In this document: in pieces, positions 7,874 to 16,151 of the stretch
Numbering within the stretch: the stretch's first letter is position 1
How the letters are laid out: each line of letters starts with the position of its first letter
DNA from: UBA1381 sp964399965
Lineage (GTDB): Bacteria; Bacillota; Clostridia; UBA1381
Direction: 5' to 3'
Assembly: GCA_964399965.1 (NCBI GenBank)
Contig: CAYNRX010000008.1
Location: 4,607 to 68,606, forward strand
DNA length: 64,000 nucleotides
Translations under genes and position numbers: made by a program
The notes under the pieces: generated by a model
What the model saw: only the letters and a program-made list of their open reading frames with translations
Told to the model about the DNA's origin: nothing
The model's database searches: none

Positions 7874-7896
7874 ATTGATCCCTCCGTTTATTATTT

Positions 7897-7977
7897 TAGT
7901 CAATTGCGAAACTTTTTCGCAATTGATTTATGGCTAAGGAATAATTGCAAAACGCTGTTGCGTTTTGCAATTATCTA
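7897..7977 (+). repeat. Modular hairpin repeat, short form (81 bp), copy 3
   Basis: Modules A and E only, with the same ends as copy 2 (82% or better identity by eye). It sits between fruA and the HPr gene inside the operon and ends one base before the fruA stop codon complement. Flanking duplication is short (about TTATTATTT left, TAATTATTT right), so the target duplication has decayed or was AT-rich. Confidence 0.88.
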
Positions 7978-7978
7978 A

Positions 7979-9934
7979 TTATTTGTCAAGCGGCTTTTTC
8001 AATACCGCTAAAAGAGCCATTGTTACTACCGAACCTACTGCCAGCGACAACAGATACATCGGCCAGTTGCCTACAACCGGGAATACGAATATTCCGCCGT
8101 GAGGAGCCATCAGCGTGCAGCCAAACGCCATCGACAGCGCTCCTGCTACACCTGCGCCCACTGCCGTAGCCGGGATAACGTGCAGGGGATCGGCCGCCGC
8201 AAACGGTATCGCGCCTTCGGTGATAAACGCCAGCCCCATAACGTAGTTTGTGATACCCGACTGACGCTCGGCTGCTGTAAAGCGGTTCTTGAAGAACGTT
8301 GTCGCCAGGGCGATGCCTATCGGCGGCACCATACCGCCTATCATTACCGAAGCCATCATATCGTAGTTGCCGTTGGAGATAGCCATGGTACCGAACACGT
8401 AAGCGGCCTTGTTGATAGGACCGCCCATATCGATAGCCATCATCGCTCCCAGCACTATGCCGAGGACTATCCTGGAGCTATTGCCCATGCTGCTCAGCAG
8501 CGACGCCAAAGCATCGTTTACAACGCCTATCAGGGGATTGAAAATGAACAGCATCAGGGCGCCTATTATAAACACTCCCAGCACCGGATACAGGAGCGTC
8601 GGCTTTATGCCCTCCAAGCTGTCGGGAAGCTTCGAGAACAGCTTCTTTAGAAGCAGCACGATATAACCGGCCACAAAACCAGCTGCAAGCGCGCCCAGGA
8701 AACCGGAAACAGTCGTGCCGGAAGGATTAAATACTGTGTTTTGCAGATATCCGGCAAGACCCGTATGACTGTTGGCAAACTCCAGAACGGAATTTCCCGT
8801 TGAGGCAAGCATTCCGCCCACAAAGCCGACAGCCAATCCCGGCCGGTCAGCGATACTGTAGGCGATATATCCTGCCAGCACCGGCAGCATCAATCCAAAC
8901 GCCACATCGCCAACGGTCTTGAAAAACGCCGCTATGGGAGTATTCTTACCGAAGTTGGACGGGTCGATCGTGAAATCATCCAGCAGAAAAGCGATAGCTA
9001 TCAGTATACCGCCGCCAATAACGAACGGCAGCATATGGGAAACTCCGCTCATAAGATGCTTATAGAGCGAATGGCCGATGCCCTCCTTGCCGTCTGCGTC
9101 CTTCTCCCGTTCCTTTTCTCCCTCTGCGGCAGAAAACAGCGGCACATTCCCGCTCAAGGCCAGCGAAATAAGCTCATCGGCCTTGCTTATACCATCCGAC
9201 ACCTGGCGTACTATCACCTTTTTGCCGTTGAACCGCTCCATCGGCACTTTTGTATCGGCAGCTACTATTATACAATCTGCCTCCGCTATTTCGCCTGCAG
9301 TGAGGACGTTTTTCGCTCCGCCGGAGCCGCGCGTCTCCACCTTTATCGAGCATCCGGCCTTTGCCGCCGCCTTTTCCAAGCCCTCGGCCGCCATATAGGT
9401 ATGGGCGATACCGGTGGGACATCCGGTCACGGCCAGTATCCTCGCTCCGGCAGAAGCCGGCTTTTCGCTTTCGTCCTTATCACTTTCCGCCTTATCTATC
9501 ACCCCGAGGAACTCGTCTATGCTCTTAGCCTTCCTCAATCCGGCCGTAAAGCCTTCGTCCATCATCAATACTGACAGCTTGCTCAAAACGTCAAGGTGTA
9601 CATTGTCCTCCGTATCCGGAGCGGCTATGGCAAATATCAGCGTCACCGACTCGCCGTCTACCGAATCAAAATCAACGCCTTCCGGTACGACCATCGCCGC
9701 CAGACCGGGCTTTTTGACCGCTTTGCCCTTATAATGGGGGATAGCGATGCCTTCACCGACCGCCGTTGTGCTCTCCTCCTCACGGCGGAACAGCCCTTTC
9801 ACATACTCCTCCTTGTCGGAGATCTTCCCGCTTTTTGCCATCAGCTCTGCCATCTGCCGAATAGCTTCATCTTTCGATTTCGGCGTTCCGCCCAGCATGA
9901 TGCTTTCCTTTGCCAACAGATCACGTATACGCAT
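7979..9934 (-). CDS. fruA: Fructose PTS transporter, EIIABC
   Basis: 651 residues in A-B-C order. EIIA: IAIPHYKG with active His at about 67. EIIB: AVTGCPTGIAHTYMAAE with the phospho-Cys at about 172. EIIC: from about residue 285 to the end, multiple membrane helices with GGPINKAAYVFG and FITEGAIPFAAADP. It takes up and phosphorylates fructose to fructose-1-phosphate, the FruK substrate. The chosen ATG at 9934 has AAAGGAGGACG at ideal spacing; an upstream in-frame ATG at 9958 lies inside fruK. Third gene of the fru operon. Confidence 0.95.
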   Translation of the reverse strand: MRIRDLLAKESIMLGGTPKSKDEAIRQMAELMAKSGKISDKEEYVKGLFRREEESTTAVGEGIAIPHYKGKAVKKPGLAAMVVPEGVDFDSVDGESVTLIFAIAAPDTEDNVHLDVLSKLSVLMMDEGFTAGLRKAKSIDEFLGVIDKAESDKDESEKPASAGARILAVTGCPTGIAHTYMAAEGLEKAAAKAGCSIKVETRGSGGAKNVLTAGEIAEADCIIVAADTKVPMERFNGKKVIVRQVSDGISKADELISLALSGNVPLFSAAEGEKEREKDADGKEGIGHSLYKHLMSGVSHMLPFVIGGGILIAIAFLLDDFTIDPSNFGKNTPIAAFFKTVGDVAFGLMLPVLAGYIAYSIADRPGLAVGFVGGMLASTGNSVLEFANSHTGLAGYLQNTVFNPSGTTVSGFLGALAAGFVAGYIVLLLKKLFSKLPDSLEGIKPTLLYPVLGVFIIGALMLFIFNPLIGVVNDALASLLSSMGNSSRIVLGIVLGAMMAIDMGGPINKAAYVFGTMAISNGNYDMMASVMIGGMVPPIGIALATTFFKNRFTAAERQSGITNYVMGLAFITEGAIPFAAADPLHVIPATAVGAGVAGALSMAFGCTLMAPHGGIFVFPVVGNWPMYLLSLAVGSVVTMALLAVLKKPLDK

Positions 9935-9948
9935 TTTTTCGTCCTCCT

Positions 9949-10860
9949 TTATCTGCATCTCATTTTTTCATACAAAGCTCTTATATCCGCTCCCGAAGCC
10001 AAGCCTTCGGAAAAAGCGCTGGCGCTGCCTGCGCACAATCCCATCAAAAACGCGGTCTCGTAATCGCCGCTTTCGGTATACCCGGCCAAAAACCCGGCGA
10101 CCATCGAATCACCGGCGCCGGTGGAATTTACGACCCTGCCCTCAGGCGGCAGGCTTTGGTATACTCCGCCGTCCTCGCTTACCAGCACCGCTCCCTCACC
10201 GGCACGGGAAACCAGCACATTGCGCGCTCCCCGCTCCTGCATTTTCCGGGCGCATTCAACTATATCTTCCGTATCCGAAAGCGTGCGGCCGAATATCTCT
10301 CCCAGCTCGTGATGATTGGGCTTTATCAGAAACGGCCTGTAGGGAAGTGTGTTTTCCAGAAGCTTCCCCGTAGCATCTACGACCGTATTTATGCCGCGGC
10401 CGTCAAGGCTCTGCATTATATCCCTGTACATAGACGACGGCAGCGACTGCGGAATGCTGCCGGCCATTACCAGATAATCGCCCTCCTTGAGGGAGGCAAG
10501 CTTCTTTAAAAGCTCCTCCACAGCCTCCGGCGGTATATCGGGGCCGCAGCCGTTTATTTCCGTTTCCTCCAAGGCCTTGAGCTTGACGTTTATCCTTGTC
10601 ATACCCTTTTCAAGCTCCACAAGCTCTGTCCTTATCCCCGCCTCCGCCAGCATCGTTTCTATCTGCCTGCCGGTAAAGCCGGCGATAAAACCCATCGCCG
10701 TATTGTCTACCCCCAGATTTTTCAGCACCGTAGATACGTTTATGCCCTTTCCGCCCGCCAGCACTTTTTCTGCCCGCGAACGGTTCACTTCACCGCTGTG
10801 GTATCCGTCCAGGTACATGATATAGTCTATCGCCGGATTGAACGTTATCGTATAGATCAT
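9949..10860 (-). CDS. fruK: 1-phosphofructokinase
   Basis: 303 residues, PfkB family. It opens MIYTITFNPAIDYIMYLDG and carries LAGGKGINVSTVLKNLG and the C-terminal anion hole STGAGDSMVAGFLAGY with the catalytic Asp. It converts fructose-1-phosphate to fructose-1,6-bisphosphate. ATG overlaps the fruR stop by four bases (ATGA) behind GGAGGTGAT. The neighbouring fruA supplies its substrate. Confidence 0.95.
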   Translation of the reverse strand: MIYTITFNPAIDYIMYLDGYHSGEVNRSRAEKVLAGGKGINVSTVLKNLGVDNTAMGFIAGFTGRQIETMLAEAGIRTELVELEKGMTRINVKLKALEETEINGCGPDIPPEAVEELLKKLASLKEGDYLVMAGSIPQSLPSSMYRDIMQSLDGRGINTVVDATGKLLENTLPYRPFLIKPNHHELGEIFGRTLSDTEDIVECARKMQERGARNVLVSRAGEGAVLVSEDGGVYQSLPPEGRVVNSTGAGDSMVAGFLAGYTESGDYETAFLMGLCAGSASAFSEGLASGADIRALYEKMRCR

Positions 10861-11597
10861 TCGATCACCTCCAGATTGTATTGCCGGTATTCCTCTCCGG
10901 CGGACTCCGTTATCAGCACTACCTCATCAAGCCCGGCAAAGCGCGCGGCGCATATCCTGCCGAACTTGGATGAGTCGCAGAGCACGTATCGCCTGTTGCA
11001 GCTGTGCACCGCCCTGTTTTTGACCGCCGCTTCGCATATATCGGGCGTAGTCACACCGCTTGTATGATGTATCCCGTTCGCCCCGAAAAAGCCTACCGAA
11101 AAATGCAGCTCTCCCAACCTTGATACGGCCTCCTCACCGATGACCGCCTCAGTAACAGGTTTTACAGTTCCGCCTATCATATGCACCGAAAATCCCTTTT
11201 CAGCCAGTTTTTTTGCATGAGTCATGCCGTTTGTGACGTAAATTGCCGTGCGCTCCGTGACTGCATCGATAAAATATTCGGTCGTCGTCCCGGCGTCGAT
11301 ATAGACCGTATCCCCCGGCTTTATCAAGGCGGCCGCATATGCGCCTATTCGCTGCTTGGCCTCCTTATTAAGCTCCCGCCGTTCCGAGATCTCCGAGTCG
11401 TATATCCCATAGGCACCGGAGGCCGCCATCGCACCGCCGTGCACCTTGACGATACGCCCTTTGGCGGCCAGCGCGGTTATATCACGCCGTATCGTCGATT
11501 CCGAAGCGTCCAAAAGCTCTGTCAGCTCCTGATTCGTCACGCTGCTGCGCTCACCTACTATCCTTACTATCGCTTCCAGCCGTTCTTCGGGCATCAT
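10857..11597 (-). CDS. fruR: DeoR-family fructose operon repressor
   Basis: 246 residues. An N-terminal DeoR winged HTH (about 5-58) includes SSVTNQELTELLDASESTIR and RRDITALAAKGRIVKVHGG. The C-terminal DeoRC sugar-phosphate sensor has YIDAGTTTEYFIDAV and GFFGANGIHHTSGVTTPD. It probably represses its own operon and is relieved by fructose-1-phosphate. The ORF extends to a GTG at 11606, but that overlaps the GGGAGG site; ATG at 11597 (or 11594) is better spaced. First gene of fruR-fruK-fruA-ptsH. Confidence 0.92.
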   Translation of the reverse strand: MMPEERLEAIVRIVGERSSVTNQELTELLDASESTIRRDITALAAKGRIVKVHGGAMAASGAYGIYDSEISERRELNKEAKQRIGAYAAALIKPGDTVYIDAGTTTEYFIDAVTERTAIYVTNGMTHAKKLAEKGFSVHMIGGTVKPVTEAVIGEEAVSRLGELHFSVGFFGANGIHHTSGVTTPDICEAAVKNRAVHSCNRRYVLCDSSKFGRICAARFAGLDEVVLITESAGEEYRQYNLEVIE

Positions 11598-11619
11598 TGT
11601 TGTCACCTCCCGTCTTTTT

Positions 11620-11696
11620 TTGCGAATGTTTGTGAGCGTTTTTGGTCGTTTGCTTGATTACGACTTTATTATACACTCAAATACGGTCAAAGTCAA
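11620..11696 (-). promoter_or_regulatory. fru operon promoter with decameric direct-repeat operator
   Basis: Minus-strand TTGACT (11691-11696), 17 bp, TATAAT (11668-11673). Downstream of the -10, between about 11620 and 11655, three consecutive 10-bp units read CAAACGACCA, AAAACGCTCA, CAAACATTCG. They are in phase with the DNA helix and suit a FruR (DeoR-type) operator overlapping the transcript start. Confidence 0.72.
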
Positions 11697-11744
11697 TCAT
11701 TAAAACGACTAAAATAGAGGTCCTTTTTTGTGCATAATACACAA

Positions 11745-11793
11745 AAACACCGCCTGCATATCGCACAGCACGATACATAGGCGGTGTTTTTAT
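11745..11793. terminator. Terminator after the SLH protein gene
   Basis: Outer stem AAAAACACCGCCT / AGGCGGTGTTTTT with an inner imperfect hairpin. It ends the leftward SLH transcript and is symmetric enough to act in both directions. Confidence 0.82.
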
Positions 11794-11819
11794 GATTCAT
11801 ATTACTTTTTTAGCAGATA

Positions 11820-14762
11820 TTACTCGTAAATAGCGATAAACTCTATCCGTCCCTGCGCGATGTAGAGCATCACCTTGGAGCATTCCTCGCCGAAAGATAC
11901 GATATCCCTAATGTCGTTCACCGAAAGATAGGTCTCGGTGCCGTCCACGTACGGCGTCACCTCGCCTGCCGCGCGATCCACACGCACTATCGGCAGCTCT
12001 GCCGGATCCAGCGATACAAGGAATCTCTCCTCATTTGATGAATCTACGTTGCCCTCGGGGTCAAAGCCGTTCTGCACGATATGCATATACATACCATCGC
12101 CGGTCTCCGCCTCCTCTATCCTGAGCACATTGGCCATTATTGCTCTTGAATAGGGAACGCCGCTGGAGTTATTGTTATTATACTTAAACGAGAACTTACT
12201 GTCTGTCCAATCATATTTATATGATACAGTGCTTTCGCTCTCCTCACCGTTCTCATCGGTCACAGTCACCGTCTTGTCGGTAAGCTGGCCGTCAAGTATG
12301 GCGGAGATATCCTCGATATCAAAGATGTTTTTGCGCACCGCAGCCTTACCGTCATCAAGCGCGTACTGGATAACGTCTCCCACTAGGATATCGGCGAACT
12401 TGCTGTCATCTTCAGCCTCTATCTTGGTCTCTGTCTGCGCCGAATTGTACAGCGTGAGCTGATGCGTTATCTCGTCATCGGAGCCGACTATCTCCTCTGG
12501 CGTCCGCGCCACTATCGAATACTTCGTGTTATAGTTTGTGCTGACATTACGAGCCGTGCTGCCGTACACAACTACCAGCGAAGCCGTCTTCGATTCGCTG
12601 ACGTTATATGCCTCTACCCAGTAGCGTACTCCGTTGGTGAATGAGAACCGCTTGTACTCGTCCTTGTCGGAACGGTTCTGGGGCATAAAGAGTATCGTTG
12701 TCTGGCTGTCTATATAGAAATCGCCAAAGCTCCTATTGGTGCTGCTGTACTGCAATTGCTTAAGCGGCTGATACTTCACCAGCTTCGATTCATCGGTGTT
12801 GGTACCGTATTCCTCCTCGGCGGTTATCACCGAGGTGACCTTGCCGCCCGAAACTCCGATGCGCGCCACCTGCGAAGCGTTGGAAAGAGTGACCTCGCCG
12901 TTCCATATGGAAGCAGCATTGTCAACGTCCTGGTTCTGTAAATCCGACTGCGACGCCAGCTGCAAGCGGGAGACAACAGTCGCGGGAGCTTCCTTGCGGC
13001 CGTTCAGCCGCACGGAATCATCAAGCTGCATCCTCGCCTTGGAGGAATTATTTGTCGGCGAATAAAAGGTCACAAAGCCCTGGGAATCGTCCGTTTCATC
13101 GGTGGAGCTGCTTATGATTATCCCGTACGGTATAGTCTCAGCAGCGGCTACAGTACCGAATATCAATGAATCATCCTTATCTGTATAGAAGGTGCCGGTA
13201 GCGCCTACCCGCAGATCATAGCTCTTCGACTCCAGATAGCTGCGGAAGGTATCTGTCATGTCGTATTCCACATTTTCCACGCTTACCTTGCTGTCAGCAT
13301 CGTTTAAGGAGGTTATCGTTCCCGAAACGCGGTTGGAGGTAACGACTACAGTATAAAGCTCACCGTCAAGGCTGCGGGCATATTGCACAACGTCATTAGC
13401 CGATATCTGGTTGACGTTTATCGCCGAGCCGTTTTTGGTTATGGAATAGGAATAATCAGTGCTGTCGGGATCCAGGATCAGATAATTTCCCGTCACCAGC
13501 ATATCGTTTATGCGGTAGTCGCTGCTGGTCGGAGCAGTCCTTGCGACCATCAAGTCGTAGTCCATTATCGTCAGCAGGTTGATATCGCCGTTGGAGCCGG
13601 CGTCTGTCGCCGTAACGTCTCCGGTGATGAAATCCTCGCTGTTGGGATCGAGCCAGCGCGAAAGAGCCTCATCCAGCGTATATGTACCGCTTGTCAGGGT
13701 GACTGTGGAATCTCTCTTTACGATCTTCCCGTTGTAGATAACGCTCATATCATCGCCCGAAAGGCTCAATACACGCGATCTCTCATCCTCGTCATAATAT
13801 CTTAAGGAACGGTTGTCATAGCTTATTATATCCTTGTGCGAGAGCTGGGTGACGCTGTTTTTTACCGTCTCCTCTTCTATATTTATAAGCTGCATCTCAC
13901 CGAGATTTTCATAGCTGCGGAAATATGCAGTCACCGTCTTACCAAGATAAGGAGTCATATCGGAAATATTCTGGGTGTAGGTCGTATAATTTATAACCAG
14001 CTCATCATCATAGCTGTCACTGAGGATCCCCATCTCGTACTGCGCCAGCTTTTGAGTGCTGTTTTCAGTCACCGACTCGCCCACGCCGACCACTATGCCG
14101 GTCACGCGGTATATGCCCAGGTAATCTTCCATTATAGTGTCCTCGGTAATGGTACGCGTGCCATCGCCGTTATCACGCTGAAGCCCTACCTCCAGGCAAT
14201 TGTACATAAGCTGTGAAACAACGCCGCGCGAAGCCGGCTCTGTGTAAACAGCGGTTATGTCTGAGGTTATGCCCAGCGTCTGAGCCATCTGTATGTATCC
14301 GTTCGGATATCCTCCGAACGTCTCTGCGTCAAATCCATAGCCGAGAGTGCCGACCATCATTTTTATCGCCTGTTCATAGGTGATGTTGTCATCAGGCCCG
14401 AAATTACCGTCACCGTAGCCGTTTATTATCCCGCGCTTGTAGATCGTCTGTATCTGGTTGCGGGCGTAATGAGCAGTGATATCGGTAAAATCGTAAGAGC
14501 TGTAGGATATGTCCTCTACGTTCAAAAGCCTCGATACCAGCACCGCAAATTCGGCACGGGTTATGTTGTTATCGGGCTTAAATAGCGACTGTCCGCCCTC
14601 GTCATATCCCTTTATTATTCCCATGGATGACAAAGAGATTATCGCGTCATGGAAAGGGTTTGAAGCGTCCACGTCCGAAAACGCCGCCCCGAGCACGCTC
14701 TGCGGTATAATCGTGCACATCAGGGTGATAAGGGCAAGGAACGCCGAAAGTTTTTTCTTCAT
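11820..14762 (-). CDS. S-layer homology domain surface protein
   Basis: 980 residues. Signal peptide (about 1-25) is MKKKLSAFLALITLMCTIIP... ending at an AxA-type site. Three SLH motifs follow: FSDVDASNPFHDAIISLSSM with GIIKGYDEGG (about 28-80), FTDITAHYARNQIQTIYKRG with GIINGYGDGNFGPDDNITY (about 92-143) and a degenerate third (about 146-195). SLH modules anchor proteins to pyruvylated secondary cell-wall polymer. The remaining ~780 residues are beta-rich repetitive segments with many DxD-like turns that I do not recognise; no catalytic motif is evident. It may be a major surface-layer or associated protein. ATG is behind AAAGGAGG. The leader contains repeat copy 4. Confidence 0.9.
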   Translation of the reverse strand: MKKKLSAFLALITLMCTIIPQSVLGAAFSDVDASNPFHDAIISLSSMGIIKGYDEGGQSLFKPDNNITRAEFAVLVSRLLNVEDISYSSYDFTDITAHYARNQIQTIYKRGIINGYGDGNFGPDDNITYEQAIKMMVGTLGYGFDAETFGGYPNGYIQMAQTLGITSDITAVYTEPASRGVVSQLMYNCLEVGLQRDNGDGTRTITEDTIMEDYLGIYRVTGIVVGVGESVTENSTQKLAQYEMGILSDSYDDELVINYTTYTQNISDMTPYLGKTVTAYFRSYENLGEMQLINIEEETVKNSVTQLSHKDIISYDNRSLRYYDEDERSRVLSLSGDDMSVIYNGKIVKRDSTVTLTSGTYTLDEALSRWLDPNSEDFITGDVTATDAGSNGDINLLTIMDYDLMVARTAPTSSDYRINDMLVTGNYLILDPDSTDYSYSITKNGSAINVNQISANDVVQYARSLDGELYTVVVTSNRVSGTITSLNDADSKVSVENVEYDMTDTFRSYLESKSYDLRVGATGTFYTDKDDSLIFGTVAAAETIPYGIIISSSTDETDDSQGFVTFYSPTNNSSKARMQLDDSVRLNGRKEAPATVVSRLQLASQSDLQNQDVDNAASIWNGEVTLSNASQVARIGVSGGKVTSVITAEEEYGTNTDESKLVKYQPLKQLQYSSTNRSFGDFYIDSQTTILFMPQNRSDKDEYKRFSFTNGVRYWVEAYNVSESKTASLVVVYGSTARNVSTNYNTKYSIVARTPEEIVGSDDEITHQLTLYNSAQTETKIEAEDDSKFADILVGDVIQYALDDGKAAVRKNIFDIEDISAILDGQLTDKTVTVTDENGEESESTVSYKYDWTDSKFSFKYNNNNSSGVPYSRAIMANVLRIEEAETGDGMYMHIVQNGFDPEGNVDSSNEERFLVSLDPAELPIVRVDRAAGEVTPYVDGTETYLSVNDIRDIVSFGEECSKVMLYIAQGRIEFIAIYE

Positions 14763-14788
14763 TTTTGTCCTCCTTTAATTTCATGTAC

Positions 14789-15002
14789 TAGTCAATTGCG
14801 AAACTTTTTCGCAATTGATTTCTGGTTAAGGAAGAAAATAAAAGTTCCGTTGATTGGCGGTCTAAAGACCGCTGAAACTTTTATTTTCGCAATTTTTGAC
14901 GCGCATGTCGTCAAAAATTGATTGAAATTCGAGGGTTTCACCCTCGAGCTCCCCAGAATAAGGAAATAATTGTAAAACGCTGTCGCGTTTCGCAATTATC
15001 TA
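14789..15002 (+). repeat. Modular hairpin repeat, intermediate form (214 bp), copy 4
   Basis: Modules A, B, shortened C, D and E. Module C keeps its outer stem AATTTTTGACG / CGTCAAAAATT but has lost the three inner hairpins. Flanked by ATTTCATGTAC at 14778-14788 and 15002-15012, an exact 11-bp duplication (the last A of the element is shared). It lies between the SLH gene and its promoter, so it forms most of the 5' leader. Confidence 0.92.
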
Positions 15003-15047
15003 TTTCATGTACCATAGGCGAAAATACCTATTTCACGCTTATATACC

Positions 15048-15076
15048 ATTTTACTACCTTTTGCCCCGGTTGTCAA
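15048..15076 (-). promoter_or_regulatory. Sigma-A promoter of the SLH gene
   Basis: Minus-strand TTGACA (15071-15076), 17 bp, TAAAAT (15048-15053). The transcript would start near 15041, giving a ~280-base leader containing repeat copy 4. Confidence 0.82.
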
Positions 15077-15199
15077 TCAAAAATCCGGTTTTAAATTCAT
15101 TTTTTATGCTAAAAGCATATATCTTTGACATATCGCGTCTATATTTGGCATCAAGGGGAAAGCTTCTGACAAAAATTTTTTAAAAAATCAAAAAAACAC

Positions 15200-15228
15200 T
15201 TGACACAGACGCTCATATCTGGTATACT
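15200..15228 (+). promoter_or_regulatory. Promoter of tRNA-Asp
   Basis: TTGACA (15200-15205), 17 bp, TATACT (15223-15228), 12 bases before the mature tRNA 5' end. Confidence 0.88.
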
Positions 15229-15240
15229 AGTCAAGTATCT

Positions 15241-15317
15241 GGCCCGGTAGTTCAGTTGGTTAGAACGCTAGCCTGTCACGCTAGAGGTCGTGGGTTCGAG
15301 CCCCATCCGGGTCGCCA
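15241..15317 (+). tRNA. tRNA-Asp (GTC)
   Basis: 77 bases with encoded CCA. Acceptor stem GGCCCGG / CCGGGTC, discriminator G. Anticodon stem CTAGC / GCTAG with loop CTGTCAC, anticodon GTC. T-arm GTGGG-TTCGAGC-CCCAT. It has its own promoter and terminator, so it is a single-gene transcript. It reads Asp codons GAC and GAU. Confidence 0.98.
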
Positions 15318-15346
15318 AAAGCAAGTCTGGGACTTGCTTTTTTTGT
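15318..15346 (+). terminator. Terminator of tRNA-Asp
   Basis: GCAAGTC-TGG-GACTTGC followed by seven T residues, directly after the CCA end. Confidence 0.93.
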
Positions 15347-15348
15347 GC

Positions 15349-15396
15349 AAAAATATACCGCCCGTATACAGCGGCTCTGCGCGCGAATACAGGCGG
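15349..15396 (-). terminator. Two-tier hairpin terminator, leftward
   Basis: Outer stem ATACCGCC / GGCGGTAT with an inner GC-rich hairpin, followed on the minus strand by ATATTTTT. It probably ends the nitroreductase transcript and backs onto the tRNA terminator. Confidence 0.65.
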
Positions 15397-15424
15397 TATC
15401 CGGATATCTTTACAGCCCGGCAAA

Positions 15425-15502
15425 TTTTACTGTCCCTTTTGAAAAATACTGTCCCCTTTGATCGGGGTCGCACGGACGCTTATTTTTCTGTCCCTTTTAC
15501 AG
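15425..15502. repeat. Cluster of short ACTGTCCC-type repeats
   Basis: Three variants within 78 bp on the plus strand: TTTTACTGTCCCTTTTG, ATACTGTCCCCTTTG and TTTCTGTCCCTTTTAC. The third encodes, on the minus strand, the last codons of the nitroreductase (VKGTEK). Similar GGGACAGT motifs occur at 39465-39543. They resemble degenerate REP-type palindromic sequences, but no RAYT transposase gene is in the window. Confidence 0.6.
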
Positions 15503-16061
15503 GAATAATCACTTCTTCAAGCGAACGCTTTGGTACATTTACGGTTCCATTTTCATCGATAAAATATTTAACGCTGCCGTCAAAGCTGCACATCACACTT
15601 TTCTGTGCCGGATAGCCTACCGCCAAAAGATACAAGACGTCATATTTATCCTCAAGCCGCAAAAGCTCCTTTATCTGCGGCCGCTGTATCGCTCCCAGCC
15701 AGCAGGTGGCAAGACCCGCTTCTTCCGCTGCCAGCATCATATTGGTGACTGCCGCCCCGGCGTCGGTCTCGAAATTGCCGTTCTTGATGCTTTTATCCCC
15801 CAGTATCGCTATGTAAGAAAGAGGCCGCTCACCTTCGCGGGGAGCCCCATCAGGAAGATAGGCCGCCCATTTTATCAGCGGGAACAGCTCCTCGCACGTC
15901 CGGCGGTCGTCTATCACGGCGAATTTCAGGGGCTGCATATTCCCTCCAAAGGCGGCCACCCGTCCGCAGTCTATAATATCCGCCAATGCTTCGCGCGGTA
16001 CCGGTTCCTGGGTGAATTTGCGTATCGTGCGTCTTTTATAGATCGCTTCCTTGACTGTCAT
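15480..16061 (-). CDS. Nitroreductase-family flavoprotein
   Basis: 193 residues. FMN-binding pattern at the N-terminus (KRRTIRKFTQEPV), then NMQPLKFAVI, a Gly/Asp segment DAGAAVTNMMLAAEEAGLAT and CWLGAIQRP, and C-terminal LLAVGYPAQK. Family members reduce nitro compounds, quinones or flavins with NAD(P)H; the substrate is unknown. ATG at 16061 is chosen because AAGGAG lies eight bases upstream; a GTG at 16070 overlaps the binding site. Its last six codons are formed by an ACTGTCCC-type repeat. Confidence 0.9.
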   Translation of the reverse strand: MTVKEAIYKRRTIRKFTQEPVPREALADIIDCGRVAAFGGNMQPLKFAVIDDRRTCEELFPLIKWAAYLPDGAPREGERPLSYIAILGDKSIKNGNFETDAGAAVTNMMLAAEEAGLATCWLGAIQRPQIKELLRLEDKYDVLYLLAVGYPAQKSVMCSFDGSVKYFIDENGTVNVPKRSLEEVIIPVKGTEK

Positions 16062-16077
16062 TTTGATCACTCCTTAG

Positions 16078-16112
16078 TTTTATTTTCCAGCAGTGTTTTA
16101 CAATTATTTATC
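16078..16112 (-). repeat. Probable remnant of module E of the modular repeat
   Basis: On the minus strand TAAATAATTGTAAAACACTG matches the left arm of module E (GAAATAATTGTAAAACGCTG) with three differences. No right arm is present. It lies in the nitroreductase leader between its promoter and its start. Confidence 0.4.
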
Positions 16113-16122
16113 CTCAGCTTAT

Positions 16123-16151
16123 ATTGTACCATTTCCTTTTTGAAAAATCAA
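16123..16151 (-). promoter_or_regulatory. Promoter of the nitroreductase gene
   Basis: Minus-strand TTGATT (16146-16151), 17 bp, TACAAT (16123-16128). The -35 box overlaps the end of the upstream DUF4830 gene. Confidence 0.65.

Noticed and set aside
15256..15615. Open frame across tRNA-Asp and its terminator
   Set aside because: Runs through the tRNA gene and hairpins; no ribosome binding site.
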